DNA of 10,851 nt from contig JBBREH010000041.1 in NCBI GenBank assembly GCA_038203095.1, positions 1 to 10,851 of the forward strand, written 5' to 3'. The stretch comes from PALSA-1336 sp038203095. Its GTDB lineage: Bacteria; Patescibacteriota; Doudnabacteria; UBA920. The notes below the pieces were generated by a model that saw only the letters and a program-made list of their open reading frames with translations, had not been told where the DNA came from and did not search any database. The position numbers and the translations under genes are program-made. This document shows, piece after piece, positions 1 to 6,815 of the stretch. How positions within the stretch are numbered: the stretch's first letter is position 1; every line of letters starts with the position of its first letter.

Positions 1-114
1 TTAAGCATCAGTCATAGCCATAACGGCTGGGCAAAGCTTATGCAAGAAGCAAAATCTAGATTATTTAGAAACATTAAATTTAAGGATCAATCAAAAGTTG
101 TGGCTGGCGTTTAG
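1..114 (+). CDS. Possible 3' end of a gene running in from the left
   Basis: Frame 1 is open from the first base to a TAG at 112-114, giving 37 residues with a charged, helix-like composition (HNGWAKLMQEAKSRLF is part of it). No start codon at the left can be judged because the frame runs off the window. I do not recognise the family. Another frame is open here too (to about 142), so this could be chance. What supports coding is only the plausible residue mix. Confidence 0.25.
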   Translation, partial: LSISHSHNGWAKLMQEAKSRLFRNIKFKDQSKVVAGV

Positions 115-193
115 GGGCCATGTCTTGATTAGAAAATACTAATCGCAGGAGTTTATGTTTATATACCTAGATATGATGACTAATTACATAGAA

Positions 194-310
194 TTACCCA
201 GCAACATTAGCCGTTTCTAGCTCTTTTAACCCACGAATACCAACGCCAAACTTAGTCCCAGGTTTAACTTGGAATTTATAATGTCCACCAAGATAGAATG
301 TAAAGGCAAA
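194..310 (-). pseudogene. Possible gene remnant, no start codon
   Basis: A minus-strand frame between an in-frame TGA (311-313) and a TAA (194-196) gives 38 residues with a protein-like composition, including GGHYKFQVKPGTKFGVGIRG. It contains no ATG and is too short to be a normal gene. It sits just downstream of the interrupted protease. It may be a decayed tail of an older gene; chance is equally possible. No family recognised. The rest of 115-370 holds only a small hairpin, GATTAG/CTAATC at 127-144. Confidence 0.2.
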
Positions 311-370
311 TCAGATTTTTTTCAAGGTAACCCTTGATACTTTTACGGAACGTGAGGGTTCAGCAAAATC

Positions 371-949
371 CTACTTCCCCAGCACAAACTTAATTGTTTG
401 TTTGACTTGATTGATTGGAATAGAAAAGCTGATATTGCTGGCGCCCTGGGAAGTGGCAACGTTCACGCCCAGGACTTCACCGTTTAAATTAGACAAAGGG
501 CCGCCGCTGTTACCGGGGTTAATAGCCGCGTCGGTTTGAATAATACCATTTAAAGTTTCTACGCTGTTGTTAGAAGAGTCGCTGGCCTGCACCGTACGGT
601 TAAGGCCGGAAATAACACCCACGGAAACCGAATTACTATACTCGCCCAAAGCATTTCCTACCGCAAATACGGCTTGGCCTAATTTAAGCGAATTTGAATC
701 GCCCAAAGTTACCGCCGGATAACCACTGCCTTCAATTTTTACCACGGCAAGATCGTTGCTCGGATCTTTAAAAATAACCTTGGCCGGTTTTTGTTTGCCG
801 TTGGAAAGTAAAACAGTATAGTCGGCGCTGTCGTCTGCCACCACGTGCTTGTTGGTTAAAATAAAGCCATCGGCTGAAACAATAAACCCAGTGCCCGCGC
901 CCACCTTTTTATGCTCAGTCCCCTTTTGCGTGTAGACCGGCACCTGCAT
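371..949 (-). CDS. C-terminal part of HtrA-like protease (trypsin-like catalytic domain)
   Basis: This 192-residue piece from the internal ATG at 949 holds all three catalytic residues of an S1C trypsin-like peptidase: His35 in TNKHVV, Asp66 in DPSNDLAV and Ser148 in AINPGNSGGPL. It lacks a signal sequence, so if made from this internal start it would stay in the cytoplasm and would miss the first strand of the domain. I see no Shine-Dalgarno sequence before this ATG, so it is more likely the tail of the longer frame than a gene of its own. Confidence 0.65.
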   Translation of the reverse strand: MQVPVYTQKGTEHKKVGAGTGFIVSADGFILTNKHVVADDSADYTVLLSNGKQKPAKVIFKDPSNDLAVVKIEGSGYPAVTLGDSNSLKLGQAVFAVGNALGEYSNSVSVGVISGLNRTVQASDSSNNSVETLNGIIQTDAAINPGNSGGPLSNLNGEVLGVNVATSQGASNISFSIPINQVKQTIKFVLGK

Positions 950-1006
950 ACCAAAATCTTTAAAAAACGGATCGTCGCCAAAAGGATTTTGGTAAGATAC
1001 TTCTAA

Positions 1007-1327
1007 CTAAGGCACGTCTTTGGAAATTACAATTGACACAACCGACGGCGTAATTTTTGCCACAGCATCGGTAAGCAATTGGTCCTGAGATTTTTGAATT
1101 ACCACTTGCCGGTTATTTACTTCCGATTCCGACAGTATATTTAACTGGCTTTGGGTGGAGCTGGCCTGGCCTGCCACTTTACCGCTTAACGAAGAAACTT
1201 GCTTTTGTAAAACGGCGATTTTTGCGTCAAAATCTTTTTGCTGTTTTTTATTAAGGTTTTGGGCGTACCAAAAACTACCGCCTACGGCGAATAATAATAA
1301 GATAATAAAAGTACTTCGATAGTTCAT
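1007..1327 (-). CDS. N-terminal part of HtrA-like protease (anchor and coiled coil)
   Basis: This 106-residue product starts with a short charged N-terminus and one hydrophobic segment at about residues 7-22 (FIILLLFAVGGSFWYA), a signal anchor. A Lys/Gln-rich region predicted to be helical follows (about 27-60). The last residues, DAVAKITPSVVSIVISKDVP, are the conserved opening strand of HtrA-type proteases and are cut off by TAG at 1009-1007. If translated alone it would be an anchor without a catalytic domain. Confidence 0.6.
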   Translation of the reverse strand: MNYRSTFIILLLFAVGGSFWYAQNLNKKQQKDFDAKIAVLQKQVSSLSGKVAGQASSTQSQLNILSESEVNNRQVVIQKSQDQLLTDAVAKITPSVVSIVISKDVP

Positions 1328-1333
1328 ATTTAT

Positions 1334-1363
1334 ATTTTAGATAATTTTTGCCTATTTTGGCAA
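1334..1363 (-). promoter_or_regulatory. Probable promoter of the protease gene, near-leaderless
   Basis: On the minus strand there is TTGCCA (1363-1358), an 18-bp spacer and TAAAAT (1339-1334). Only six bases separate the -10 box from the ATG at 1327, so transcription would begin at or next to the start codon, giving a leaderless mRNA. TTGCC/GGCAA (1348-1363) also forms an inverted repeat overlapping the -35 box. Confidence 0.45.
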
Positions 1364-1381
1364 GTCGGTATTAATCCCTGC

Positions 1382-1454
1382 GTAGTTGCCTGATTCATCA
1401 GGCCTTTAGACTCAATAAGCTTGTCCCGTACTTGATACGGGGCCGAGCAACTAC
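1382..1454. repeat. Palindromic element, GTAGTTGC termini, two inner hairpins
   Basis: The outer arms are GTAGTTGC (1382-1389) and GCAACTAC (1447-1454). Inside are two hairpins: GCCTGAT/ATCAGGC (1388-1403) and CCCGTA/TACGGG (1425-1441). The layout (GTAG...CTAC ends, two inner hairpins, three-way junction fold) matches the elements found inside and beside the pyrimidine genes, although the inner sequences differ. It lies in the divergent spacer between the protease and the lactonase gene. Confidence 0.7.
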
Positions 1455-1470
1455 ATGAACCATCGGAAAA

Positions 1471-1486
1471 AGGTAAATAGTTACCT
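1471..1486. promoter_or_regulatory. Inverted repeat, possible operator
   Basis: AGGTAA-4-TTACCT is a perfect 6-bp inverted repeat ending 10 bases before the proposed -35 box of the lactonase gene. Its size and place suit a dimeric regulator, but no regulator is known, and it may be chance. Confidence 0.25.
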
Positions 1487-1495
1487 CACAAGAGT

Positions 1496-1524
1496 TTGAA
1501 CTTACGCCGGCTTTAAGCTAAAAT
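1496..1524 (+). promoter_or_regulatory. Probable sigma-70 promoter of the lactonase gene
   Basis: TTGAAC (1496-1501), 17-bp spacer, TAAAAT (1519-1524). Transcription would begin near 1531, about 100 bases before the ATG at 1634, leaving a structured leader. Confidence 0.5.
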
Positions 1525-1526
1525 AA

Positions 1527-1627
1527 ATCCAGACACCTTCCTGCTAATCAAAAAATCCAGCAAGAAGACTATAATTACCTTTTATTCAAGCAGAAGTACT
1601 GCAAAATATTATAAAAGGTGCCTGGAT
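1527..1627 (+). promoter_or_regulatory. Structured 5' leader folding over the ribosome-binding region
   Basis: ATCCAGACACCTT (1527-1539) is complementary to AAGGTGCCTGGAT (1615-1627) except for one G-U pair. Nested inside is CTTCCTGCT/AGCAAGAAG (1538-1566, one mismatch) and a small GCAG/CTGC hairpin near 1590-1602. The 3' arm holds AAGGTG, the only purine-rich stretch upstream of the ATG at 1634, so the outer stem could mask the ribosome site. It does not match a riboswitch class I know. Confidence 0.4.
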
Positions 1628-1633
1628 AAAGCC

Positions 1634-2344
1634 ATGATTGAAGTTTTTCGACAAACCGATAAAGCCAGTGCCGCGGCCGAAGCCGGGGAAAATTTAAATA
1701 TGCGGCTGGTGGAAAACCTCAAACGGCCAGTTTTACTAATGCTTTCGGCAGGCTCCAGCCTGGCTATTTTAGAATACGTAGGAAAAACCGCTTTGGGTGC
1801 AAATCTTACGGTTAGCATGTTAGACGAAAGATTTTCGCTTGATGCAAAGGTAAATAATTTCTCCCAACTCCAAAAAACCGACTTTTATACCGACGCGCTG
1901 GAAGCCGACGTGAGTTTTTTTGGTACCCTGCCAAGACACAATGATACTATGCAAAGCTTGGCCGAACGCTGGGAAAAAGACTTGAAAGAGTGGCAAAAGG
2001 AAAATCCGGACGGGCTGATTATAGCTACCCTTGGCCTTGGCCGCGACGGCCACACCGCCGGCATATTCCCTTACCCTGAGTCTGTTAATGAATTTAAGCG
2101 GTTATTTTTAAACAACAATTTAGTTACAGCCTACAACGTGGGCAGTAAAAACCCCTACGCTGACCGCATTACAACCACACTAACTTTTTTTAAGTTGATT
2201 AATATAGCTCTGGCTTTTGTGGTAGGCGAAGAAAAAAAACCAAAGCTGGATGAAGTGTTACTAAACAAAAAAACCCCGGCCGAACTTCCGGCGCAAGGAT
2301 GGTATGAAATAAAAGAGGTGCGGGTGTTTACAGATTTAGGTTAA
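1634..2344 (+). CDS. pgl: 6-phosphogluconolactonase / NagB-family sugar-phosphate enzyme
   Basis: A 236-residue cytoplasmic protein of the NagB/6-phosphogluconolactonase fold. Family motifs: the phosphate-binding loop LSAGSS (37-42), MLDERFS (62-68) followed by NNFSQL (74-79), and LGLGRDGHTAGIFP (133-146), the most conserved block, followed by RITTTLTFFKLINIALAFVV near the C-terminus. The DER motif and length favour the lactonase of the oxidative pentose phosphate pathway (6-phosphogluconolactone to 6-phosphogluconate) over glucosamine-6-phosphate deaminase, which usually has DEY. Substrate is inferred, not shown. It stands alone on the plus strand, with its own promoter and structured leader, and shares a terminator with the converging pyrimidine operon. 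The spacing from AAGGTG to the ATG (13 bases) is long. Confidence 0.85.
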   Translation: MIEVFRQTDKASAAAEAGENLNMRLVENLKRPVLLMLSAGSSLAILEYVGKTALGANLTVSMLDERFSLDAKVNNFSQLQKTDFYTDALEADVSFFGTLPRHNDTMQSLAERWEKDLKEWQKENPDGLIIATLGLGRDGHTAGIFPYPESVNEFKRLFLNNNLVTAYNVGSKNPYADRITTTLTFFKLINIALAFVVGEEKKPKLDEVLLNKKTPAELPAQGWYEIKEVRVFTDLG

Positions 2345-2356
2345 AAATTGCAAATA

Positions 2357-2389
2357 AAATCCCCTTGAAGGCTGCCTTCAAGGGGATTT
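2357..2389. terminator. Bidirectional hairpin terminator between converging genes
   Basis: A perfect 15-bp stem (2357-2371 with 2375-2389) around a 3-base loop, with CCCCTTGAAGG at its core. The ends are A/T rich on both strands (ATTTATTAAAT rightward, ATTTTATTTG leftward). It starts 12 bases after the lactonase stop and lies beyond pyrB, so it probably ends both transcripts. Confidence 0.8.
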
Positions 2390-2395
2390 ATTAAA

Positions 2396-2476
2396 TAGCG
2401 CTTATCAAAAGCCGATAAATCGGTCTTCGACTCTGAGGGATGAGCCCTCAGGCTCAGACTCGAACGAGCACGCTAC
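2396..2476. repeat. Composite palindromic element that supplies the pyrB stop codon
   Basis: The right end, GCACGCTAC (2468-2476), is the terminal arm of the GTAGCGTGC family; the left end keeps TAGCG (2396-2400). Inside are the family hairpin GCCGATAAATCGGT (2411-2424) and a larger hairpin, TTCGACTCTGAG/CTCAGACTCGAA (2426-2464, one mismatch) with CTGAGGG/CCCTCAG nested in it. Read leftward, the first bases GTAG give pyrB its TAG (2475-2473). It looks like a family copy carrying a second hairpin type. Confidence 0.65.
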
Positions 2477-3387
2477 ATACCCAAAGCATACAATAGCAAC
2501 ACCGAACGGGTGTAAAGGTGGTTTTGGGCTTGGGCAAAATATTTGGCATTGGGTAGGCTGTCTATGGCTACGTCTATTTCGTCAATTCTGGGCAAAGGAT
2601 TTAAAACAATTGCTTTACTGTTTTTTAAATGCTCGGGTTTAAGCGTGAATAATTTTCTTTGACTCTCAAATTCTGCTATATCCGAAAAACGCTCTCCCTG
2701 AAGACGGTTGGTATAAACCACGTCCGCTGCGCCAATGCTTTCCATGGTAGATATAAATTCCACCTTTGTGCCCGTGGCCTGAATTTCTGCCAACACATCA
2801 CTCCCCGGTTTTAGAGACTCGGGTGAAATAAAAATAAATTGATTGTTGGGAAAAATCGCGAGCAATTTTGCCAGCGACCTAATACTGCGAGAATGCTTGG
2901 GGTCAAAACCAAAAACCACTTTTAGGTTATTGAGCCGGCCTAATTCTTTTTTTATAGTATACAAATCACAAAGCGCCTGGGTAGGATGCTCATTGCCGCC
3001 GTCACCGCCGTTAATGACGGGCGTACTCGAAACTTTGGCCACTCTTTCGGCTGCGCCGGCTTCCGGGTGGCGTAAAATAACAACATCGGAATAGCAGTTA
3101 ACCATTCTAATTGTATCTTCTAAGCTCTCTCCCTTAACGTTAGACGATGTTGCTTTGGCGTTTTCCACGGTAATAACCTGACCACCAAGCTTAAGAGCTG
3201 CCGATTCAAAGCTAAGCCGGGTGCGCGTGCTGGGCTCGTAAAAAAGCGTGGCAATAATTTTGCCTGTTAAAAGTTTCGGCATCCCGCCACTTTTTTCGGC
3301 TGCTTCCAACTCAGTGGCTTTTTGGAAAAATTTTTCAAGCAAATTTTTGTCGGCGAATTGCTTTCCGGTTAATATGTGATTAATCAT
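2473..3387 (-). CDS. pyrB: Aspartate carbamoyltransferase catalytic chain
   Basis: Joins carbamoyl phosphate and aspartate to form N-carbamoylaspartate, the committed step of pyrimidine synthesis. Numbered from the ATG at 3387: STRTR (53-57) binds carbamoyl phosphate; SSNVKGES (81-88) is the mobile loop with the Ser/Lys that the neighbouring subunit contributes; HPTQ (134-137) is invariant; VYTNRLQGERF and NPLPRIDEI form the aspartate site. The length of 304 residues is normal for the family. An ATG ten codons upstream (3417) lies inside a palindromic element, and those extra residues do not belong to the family, so I prefer 3387; no clear Shine-Dalgarno decides. It is the last gene of the operon. 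Its stop codon comes from the element at 2396-2476. No pyrI regulatory chain is nearby. Confidence 0.95.
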   Translation of the reverse strand: MINHILTGKQFADKNLLEKFFQKATELEAAEKSGGMPKLLTGKIIATLFYEPSTRTRLSFESAALKLGGQVITVENAKATSSNVKGESLEDTIRMVNCYSDVVILRHPEAGAAERVAKVSSTPVINGGDGGNEHPTQALCDLYTIKKELGRLNNLKVVFGFDPKHSRSIRSLAKLLAIFPNNQFIFISPESLKPGSDVLAEIQATGTKVEFISTMESIGAADVVYTNRLQGERFSDIAEFESQRKLFTLKPEHLKNSKAIVLNPLPRIDEIDVAIDSLPNAKYFAQAQNHLYTRSVLLLYALGM

Positions 3388-3403
3388 AATCTTTGTAGTC
3401 TGG

Positions 3404-3465
3404 TGTAGCGTGCCCATTTATGGGCGATTTTACAACCTCGGACGCCGATAAATCGGCACGCTACA
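3404..3465. repeat. GTAGCGTGCC-family palindromic element between carB and pyrB
   Basis: Outer arms TGTAGCGTGCC (3404-3414) and GGCACGCTACA (3455-3465) are perfect. Inner hairpins are GCCCATTTATGGGC (3412-3425) and GCCGATAAATCGGC (3444-3457), with an 18-base link. The inner hairpins overlap the outer arms, so it can fold as a three-way junction or as two separate hairpins. At 62 bp it is longer than the two copies within pyrC, the extra bases being in the link. It fills most of the 104-base carB-pyrB gap. Confidence 0.85.
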
Positions 3466-3491
3466 TTAAATATTTCCTATACCTATAAATA

Positions 3492-6400
3492 TCAATCAAG
3501 CAAATATTCCCTATAACTCTTAATTTCCAAATCATCAATACTATAATTTTCCAGCGCTTTTACAAACGCCCTGGCCAAATGTAGGTCGGTAAACAACGGA
3601 ATTTGGTTATCCACTACGGCGCGGCGAATGCGGAAACCGTCAGTCAGGCTAATTTTTAGCCCTTCGTTAGCTACCCTTGACGCTTTACTTAAGTTTACCA
3701 CAAAGGCCACGTCTTTAGCCGCAATTACGTCTAAAAAGTTTAACTTAGCAAGGTGTTTTACCCCAACTGACGGCTTTTCGTGGACTTTTAGGACTTTTTC
3801 GCACGCCACACCCTCTGCCTCGAGAAATTCCGCTGTGGTATCGGTGGCAAAAATTTTATAACCCAAAGCTATTAAGCTGTTGGCAGCTTCCAAAAATTTC
3901 GCTTTGTTAACAGGTCCGCCCAAAGACAAAAGTACACTTTTTTTGCGGAAATCAAAACTGTTGGCGCTTAATATGGATTTTAATAATGCCTCATCGTAGG
4001 TTCGGCCAAAACACGCCACTTCGCCGGTGGAGGACATTTCCACTCTCAAGACCGGATCGGCGCCGGAAAGACGCGCAAAAGAAAATTGTGGGCTTTTTAC
4101 CACCACGCGGTTTGGATGTTCATAGTCAAACTTTTTGGCTTTGCCAAAAAACGCGTCTACTGCAAGTTCAGGAAAGTTGGCGTCTAGCGCTTTAGAAAGT
4201 AGGGGAAAAGTCCTGCTGGCACGCAAGTTTACCTCTATTACGTAGGGCTTATTATCTTTTACTAAAAATTGAATATTGAACGGACCGGTGACTTTTAACT
4301 CGAGAGCAATTCTTTTGGAAATTTGGCGAAGCTGAAATTCCGTGGAAGCGTAAACCCTTTGCGTTGGGTAAACTATGGTGGCGTCACCGCTGTGCACCCC
4401 GGCATTCTCCACGTGCTCAGAAATGGCATAAATCATCAACTCACCATTTTGTGCTACGGCATCAAACTCCAGCTCCTTGGCATTTTCCACAAATTTTGAA
4501 ATTGTAACCGGATGCTCCGGGCCCAAATCCGCAGCCTTACCTAAAAAGTTTTTTAACTCACTGTCGTTATAGCACACGCTCATAGCGCTGCCGGATAAAA
4601 CATAAGACGGACGGACAAGCACAGGGAAACCGACGGCCGCGGCAAATTTTTCCGCCGCTTCCAGACTGGCAAAATTTTGCCACTTGGGCTGGTCAATATG
4701 TAATTTGTCGAGCAGTGCCGAAAATTTACCACGGTCTTCGGCTCGGTCAATATTTTCGGCGGATGTGCCAAGCAGTTTAAAACCTGCCTGAGAAAGTTTT
4801 TTTGCTAAATTATTCGGTCGCTGACCGCCTACGGAAATTATTAATGAATCGGCGCACTCAAATTCATAAATGTCAGCCACCGTCTCAAACGACAAATTTT
4901 CAAAATACAGTCTATCTGACATATCATAGTCTGTAGAAACTGTTTCCGGATTACAGTTAATAATAATAGATTTTTTGCCATGCTTTTTAAGCCCGAGTGA
5001 AGCGTGGACGCACGACCAATCAAACTCAACACTACTGCCGATGTGGTACGGCCCGCTACCCAAAACCACTACCGAGTTTTTTCCCATTGGTATTACATCG
5101 TTATGTCCACCATGGTAAGTTAAATACAAATAATTAGTCTGCGCCGGGACTTCGCCGGCCAGAGTGTCAATTTGAAATATGGATGGAATGATCCCAAAGG
5201 TCTTTCTAAAACCTCGGATTTCTAATTCTTTTTTGCCACAAAGTTGACCAATTTTTTTGTCGGAAAAACCGAGGCGTTTGAGGTTGAGCAAATCATCGGC
5301 TGTAGGGATGGGTCTTGACCCATCCTTTTTGAAACGGTCCAGACCGTTCCCTACATGCTTATGATGTTTATCTTCAAATTCCTTTTCCCCTTTTACAATA
5401 TTTGCTATCCTATGCAAAAACCAAGGATCTATTCCGGTCATTTTATAAACCTGCGTAACCGACAGACCCGCCTTTAAACCCGCGGCCACGGCAAACACGC
5501 GGCGCGGTGTTGGCGTGGTTAAAAATTTCTTAACGACGTCCTTATTTTCAAAACCATTGTCAGTAACACCTTCCGTATTTCCGGACTGCATACGCACAGC
5601 TTTTTGCAAAGCTTCCTCAAAACTCCGGCCAATCGCCATAACCTCACCCACAGATTTCATTGCCGAACCAATTTTTTCCTCCGCACCTTTAAACTTTTCC
5701 AAATCCCAGCGGGGCAATTTTACCACCACGTAGTCCAAAGCCGGCTCAAAAAAACTTTGCGTAACTTGGGTAATTTTATTTTTTATTTCCAAAAGCGACT
5801 GACCCAAAGCCAGCTTAGCCGCCACATAAGCCAGGGGGTAACCGGTAGCCTTGGACGCGAGCGCGGATGAGCGGGACAGGCGGGCGTTAACTTCAATAAC
5901 ATAATAATCCAAGACTGGTGTCCCTTGTAGGGAACGGTCTAGACCGTTCCCTACGCGAGGATGAGGATTTAACGCGTATTGTACGTTGCATTCGCCAACT
6001 ATTCCTAAACTTTTTACAATCTTAATAGAAGCTTCCCTAAGTCCGTGATACTCCAGGTTGTTTAAAGTCTGGCTGGGCGCTATTACTATTGAATCCCCCG
6101 TGTGAATGCCAAGCGGGTCAAAATTTTCCATATTGCAAACCGTAATGCAGTTATCAAACCGGTCGCGCACAACCTCGTACTCAATTTCTTTAAAATGATG
6201 TAAATATTTTTCTATTAGCACTTGCGGGCTCACGGCCAGAGCTCCCAGAACAATTTCTTTTAACTCTTTTTGATTATGTGCCACGCCGGATTTTTGTCCG
6301 CCCAAAGTAAATGCCGCGCGCACCATAACAGGAAGGCCAATTTTTTCCGCCACTTTTTGCGCCTCTGCTAAAGTGGTTGCGCTACCGCTGGGAGGGACAG

Positions 6401-6815
6401 GAATATTTATGGATTTTAAATGGTCGGCAAACAGCTGGCGGTCTTCTGTTAGCTCAATTGATTTAACCGGACTGCCCAAAACTTTTACCCCATATTTTTT
6501 TAAAATACCTTTTTCCTGGAGTTTAAGCCCACAGTTAAGCGCGGTCTGCCCGCCAAAAGACAAAAATATGCCGTCGGGCTTTTCTTTAGCAATAACTTTT
6601 TCAACAAAATAATCGTTGACCGGCAAAAAATAAACCTCATCCGCTAAAAACTTGGACGTTTGAAAAGTCGCAATATTGGGGTTAACCAAAACCGACTTTA
6701 TCCCCTCTTCCTTCAGAGCTTTTATTGCCTGACTCCCCGAATAATCAAACTCCCCGGCTTCGCCGATTTTAAGCGCTCCGCTACCAAGAATGAGTATTTT
6801 TTTAAATTTATTCAT
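3492..6815 (-). CDS. carB: Carbamoyl-phosphate synthase large chain
   Basis: Makes carbamoyl phosphate from bicarbonate, two ATP and the ammonia channelled from CarA. It has the full two-fold layout: first ATP-grasp half (about 1-400, opening ILGSGALKIGEAGEFDYSG), oligomerisation domain (about 400-560), second ATP-grasp half (about 580-960, opening VVLGSGPYHIGSSVEFDWS), and a C-terminal MGS-like allosteric domain (about 960-1107). At 1107 residues it is 34 longer than the 1073 of E. coli. The excess is largely explained by two palindromic elements read in frame, at residues 288-296 and 488-505. The first lies between the metal-binding Gln279 and Glu308/Asn310 (ALNP...YVIEVNAR), making that loop 15 residues longer than in E. 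coli. GAGGAG five bases before the ATG is the best ribosome site in the operon; the start overlaps the previous gene by 8 bases. Confidence 0.97.
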   Translation of the reverse strand: MNKFKKILILGSGALKIGEAGEFDYSGSQAIKALKEEGIKSVLVNPNIATFQTSKFLADEVYFLPVNDYFVEKVIAKEKPDGIFLSFGGQTALNCGLKLQEKGILKKYGVKVLGSPVKSIELTEDRQLFADHLKSINIPVPPSGSATTLAEAQKVAEKIGLPVMVRAAFTLGGQKSGVAHNQKELKEIVLGALAVSPQVLIEKYLHHFKEIEYEVVRDRFDNCITVCNMENFDPLGIHTGDSIVIAPSQTLNNLEYHGLREASIKIVKSLGIVGECNVQYALNPHPRVGNGLDRSLQGTPVLDYYVIEVNARLSRSSALASKATGYPLAYVAAKLALGQSLLEIKNKITQVTQSFFEPALDYVVVKLPRWDLEKFKGAEEKIGSAMKSVGEVMAIGRSFEEALQKAVRMQSGNTEGVTDNGFENKDVVKKFLTTPTPRRVFAVAAGLKAGLSVTQVYKMTGIDPWFLHRIANIVKGEKEFEDKHHKHVGNGLDRFKKDGSRPIPTADDLLNLKRLGFSDKKIGQLCGKKELEIRGFRKTFGIIPSIFQIDTLAGEVPAQTNYLYLTYHGGHNDVIPMGKNSVVVLGSGPYHIGSSVEFDWSCVHASLGLKKHGKKSIIINCNPETVSTDYDMSDRLYFENLSFETVADIYEFECADSLIISVGGQRPNNLAKKLSQAGFKLLGTSAENIDRAEDRGKFSALLDKLHIDQPKWQNFASLEAAEKFAAAVGFPVLVRPSYVLSGSAMSVCYNDSELKNFLGKAADLGPEHPVTISKFVENAKELEFDAVAQNGELMIYAISEHVENAGVHSGDATIVYPTQRVYASTEFQLRQISKRIALELKVTGPFNIQFLVKDNKPYVIEVNLRASRTFPLLSKALDANFPELAVDAFFGKAKKFDYEHPNRVVVKSPQFSFARLSGADPVLRVEMSSTGEVACFGRTYDEALLKSILSANSFDFRKKSVLLSLGGPVNKAKFLEAANSLIALGYKIFATDTTAEFLEAEGVACEKVLKVHEKPSVGVKHLAKLNFLDVIAAKDVAFVVNLSKASRVANEGLKISLTDGFRIRRAVVDNQIPLFTDLHLARAFVKALENYSIDDLEIKSYREYLLD
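5301..5355. repeat. GTAGGG-family palindromic element, in frame within carB (18 codons)
   Basis: Outer arms TGTAGGGA (5301-5308) and TCCCTACA (5348-5355). Inner hairpins GATGGGTC/GACCCATC (5307-5324) and AACGGTC/GACCGTT (5333-5348). Positions 5354-5301 read as exactly 18 codons, residues 488-505 of CarB: VGNGLDRFKKDGSRPIPT. It sits in the oligomerisation domain, in the linker before TADDLLNLKRLGF. Confidence 0.85.
5927..5954. repeat. GTAGGG-family palindrome, in frame within carB
   Basis: A perfect 28-bp palindrome: GTAGGGAACGGTCT and its reverse complement. It encodes VGNGLDRSL (CarB residues 288-296) in the same reading phase as the other GTAGGG copies. It is a single-hairpin form. The protein loop is 15 residues longer than in E. 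coli, so the insertion or later change was larger than 28 bp. Confidence 0.85.

Larger units (their letters stand above)
371..1327 (-). pseudogene. HtrA-like S1C serine protease interrupted by an in-frame TAG
   Basis: One continuous 319-codon frame runs from ATG at 1327 to TAG at 371, broken only by TAG at 1009-1007 (codon 107). The codons between this TAG and the next ATG (949) read on in the same frame as LEVSYQNPFGDDPFFKDFG, typical of the linker before the protease domain in HtrA proteins, so no frameshift is involved. The expected product is membrane-anchored, with the protease domain outside the cell. Catalytic triad in full-length numbering: His161 (TNKHVV), Asp192 (DPSNDLAV), Ser274 (NPGNSGGP). 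It ends right after the protease domain with no PDZ domain. The TAG may be a real mutation (one base from AAG or CAG), a read error, or read through. Confidence 0.8.

Noticed and set aside
115..370. Intact gene at the left end
   Set aside because: All frames are broken by stops; only short open pieces without start codons are present.
5604..5870. Longer open frames opposite carB, pyrC and the lactonase gene
   Set aside because: They lie antisense to strongly conserved genes and show no protein family features; shadows of the real frames.
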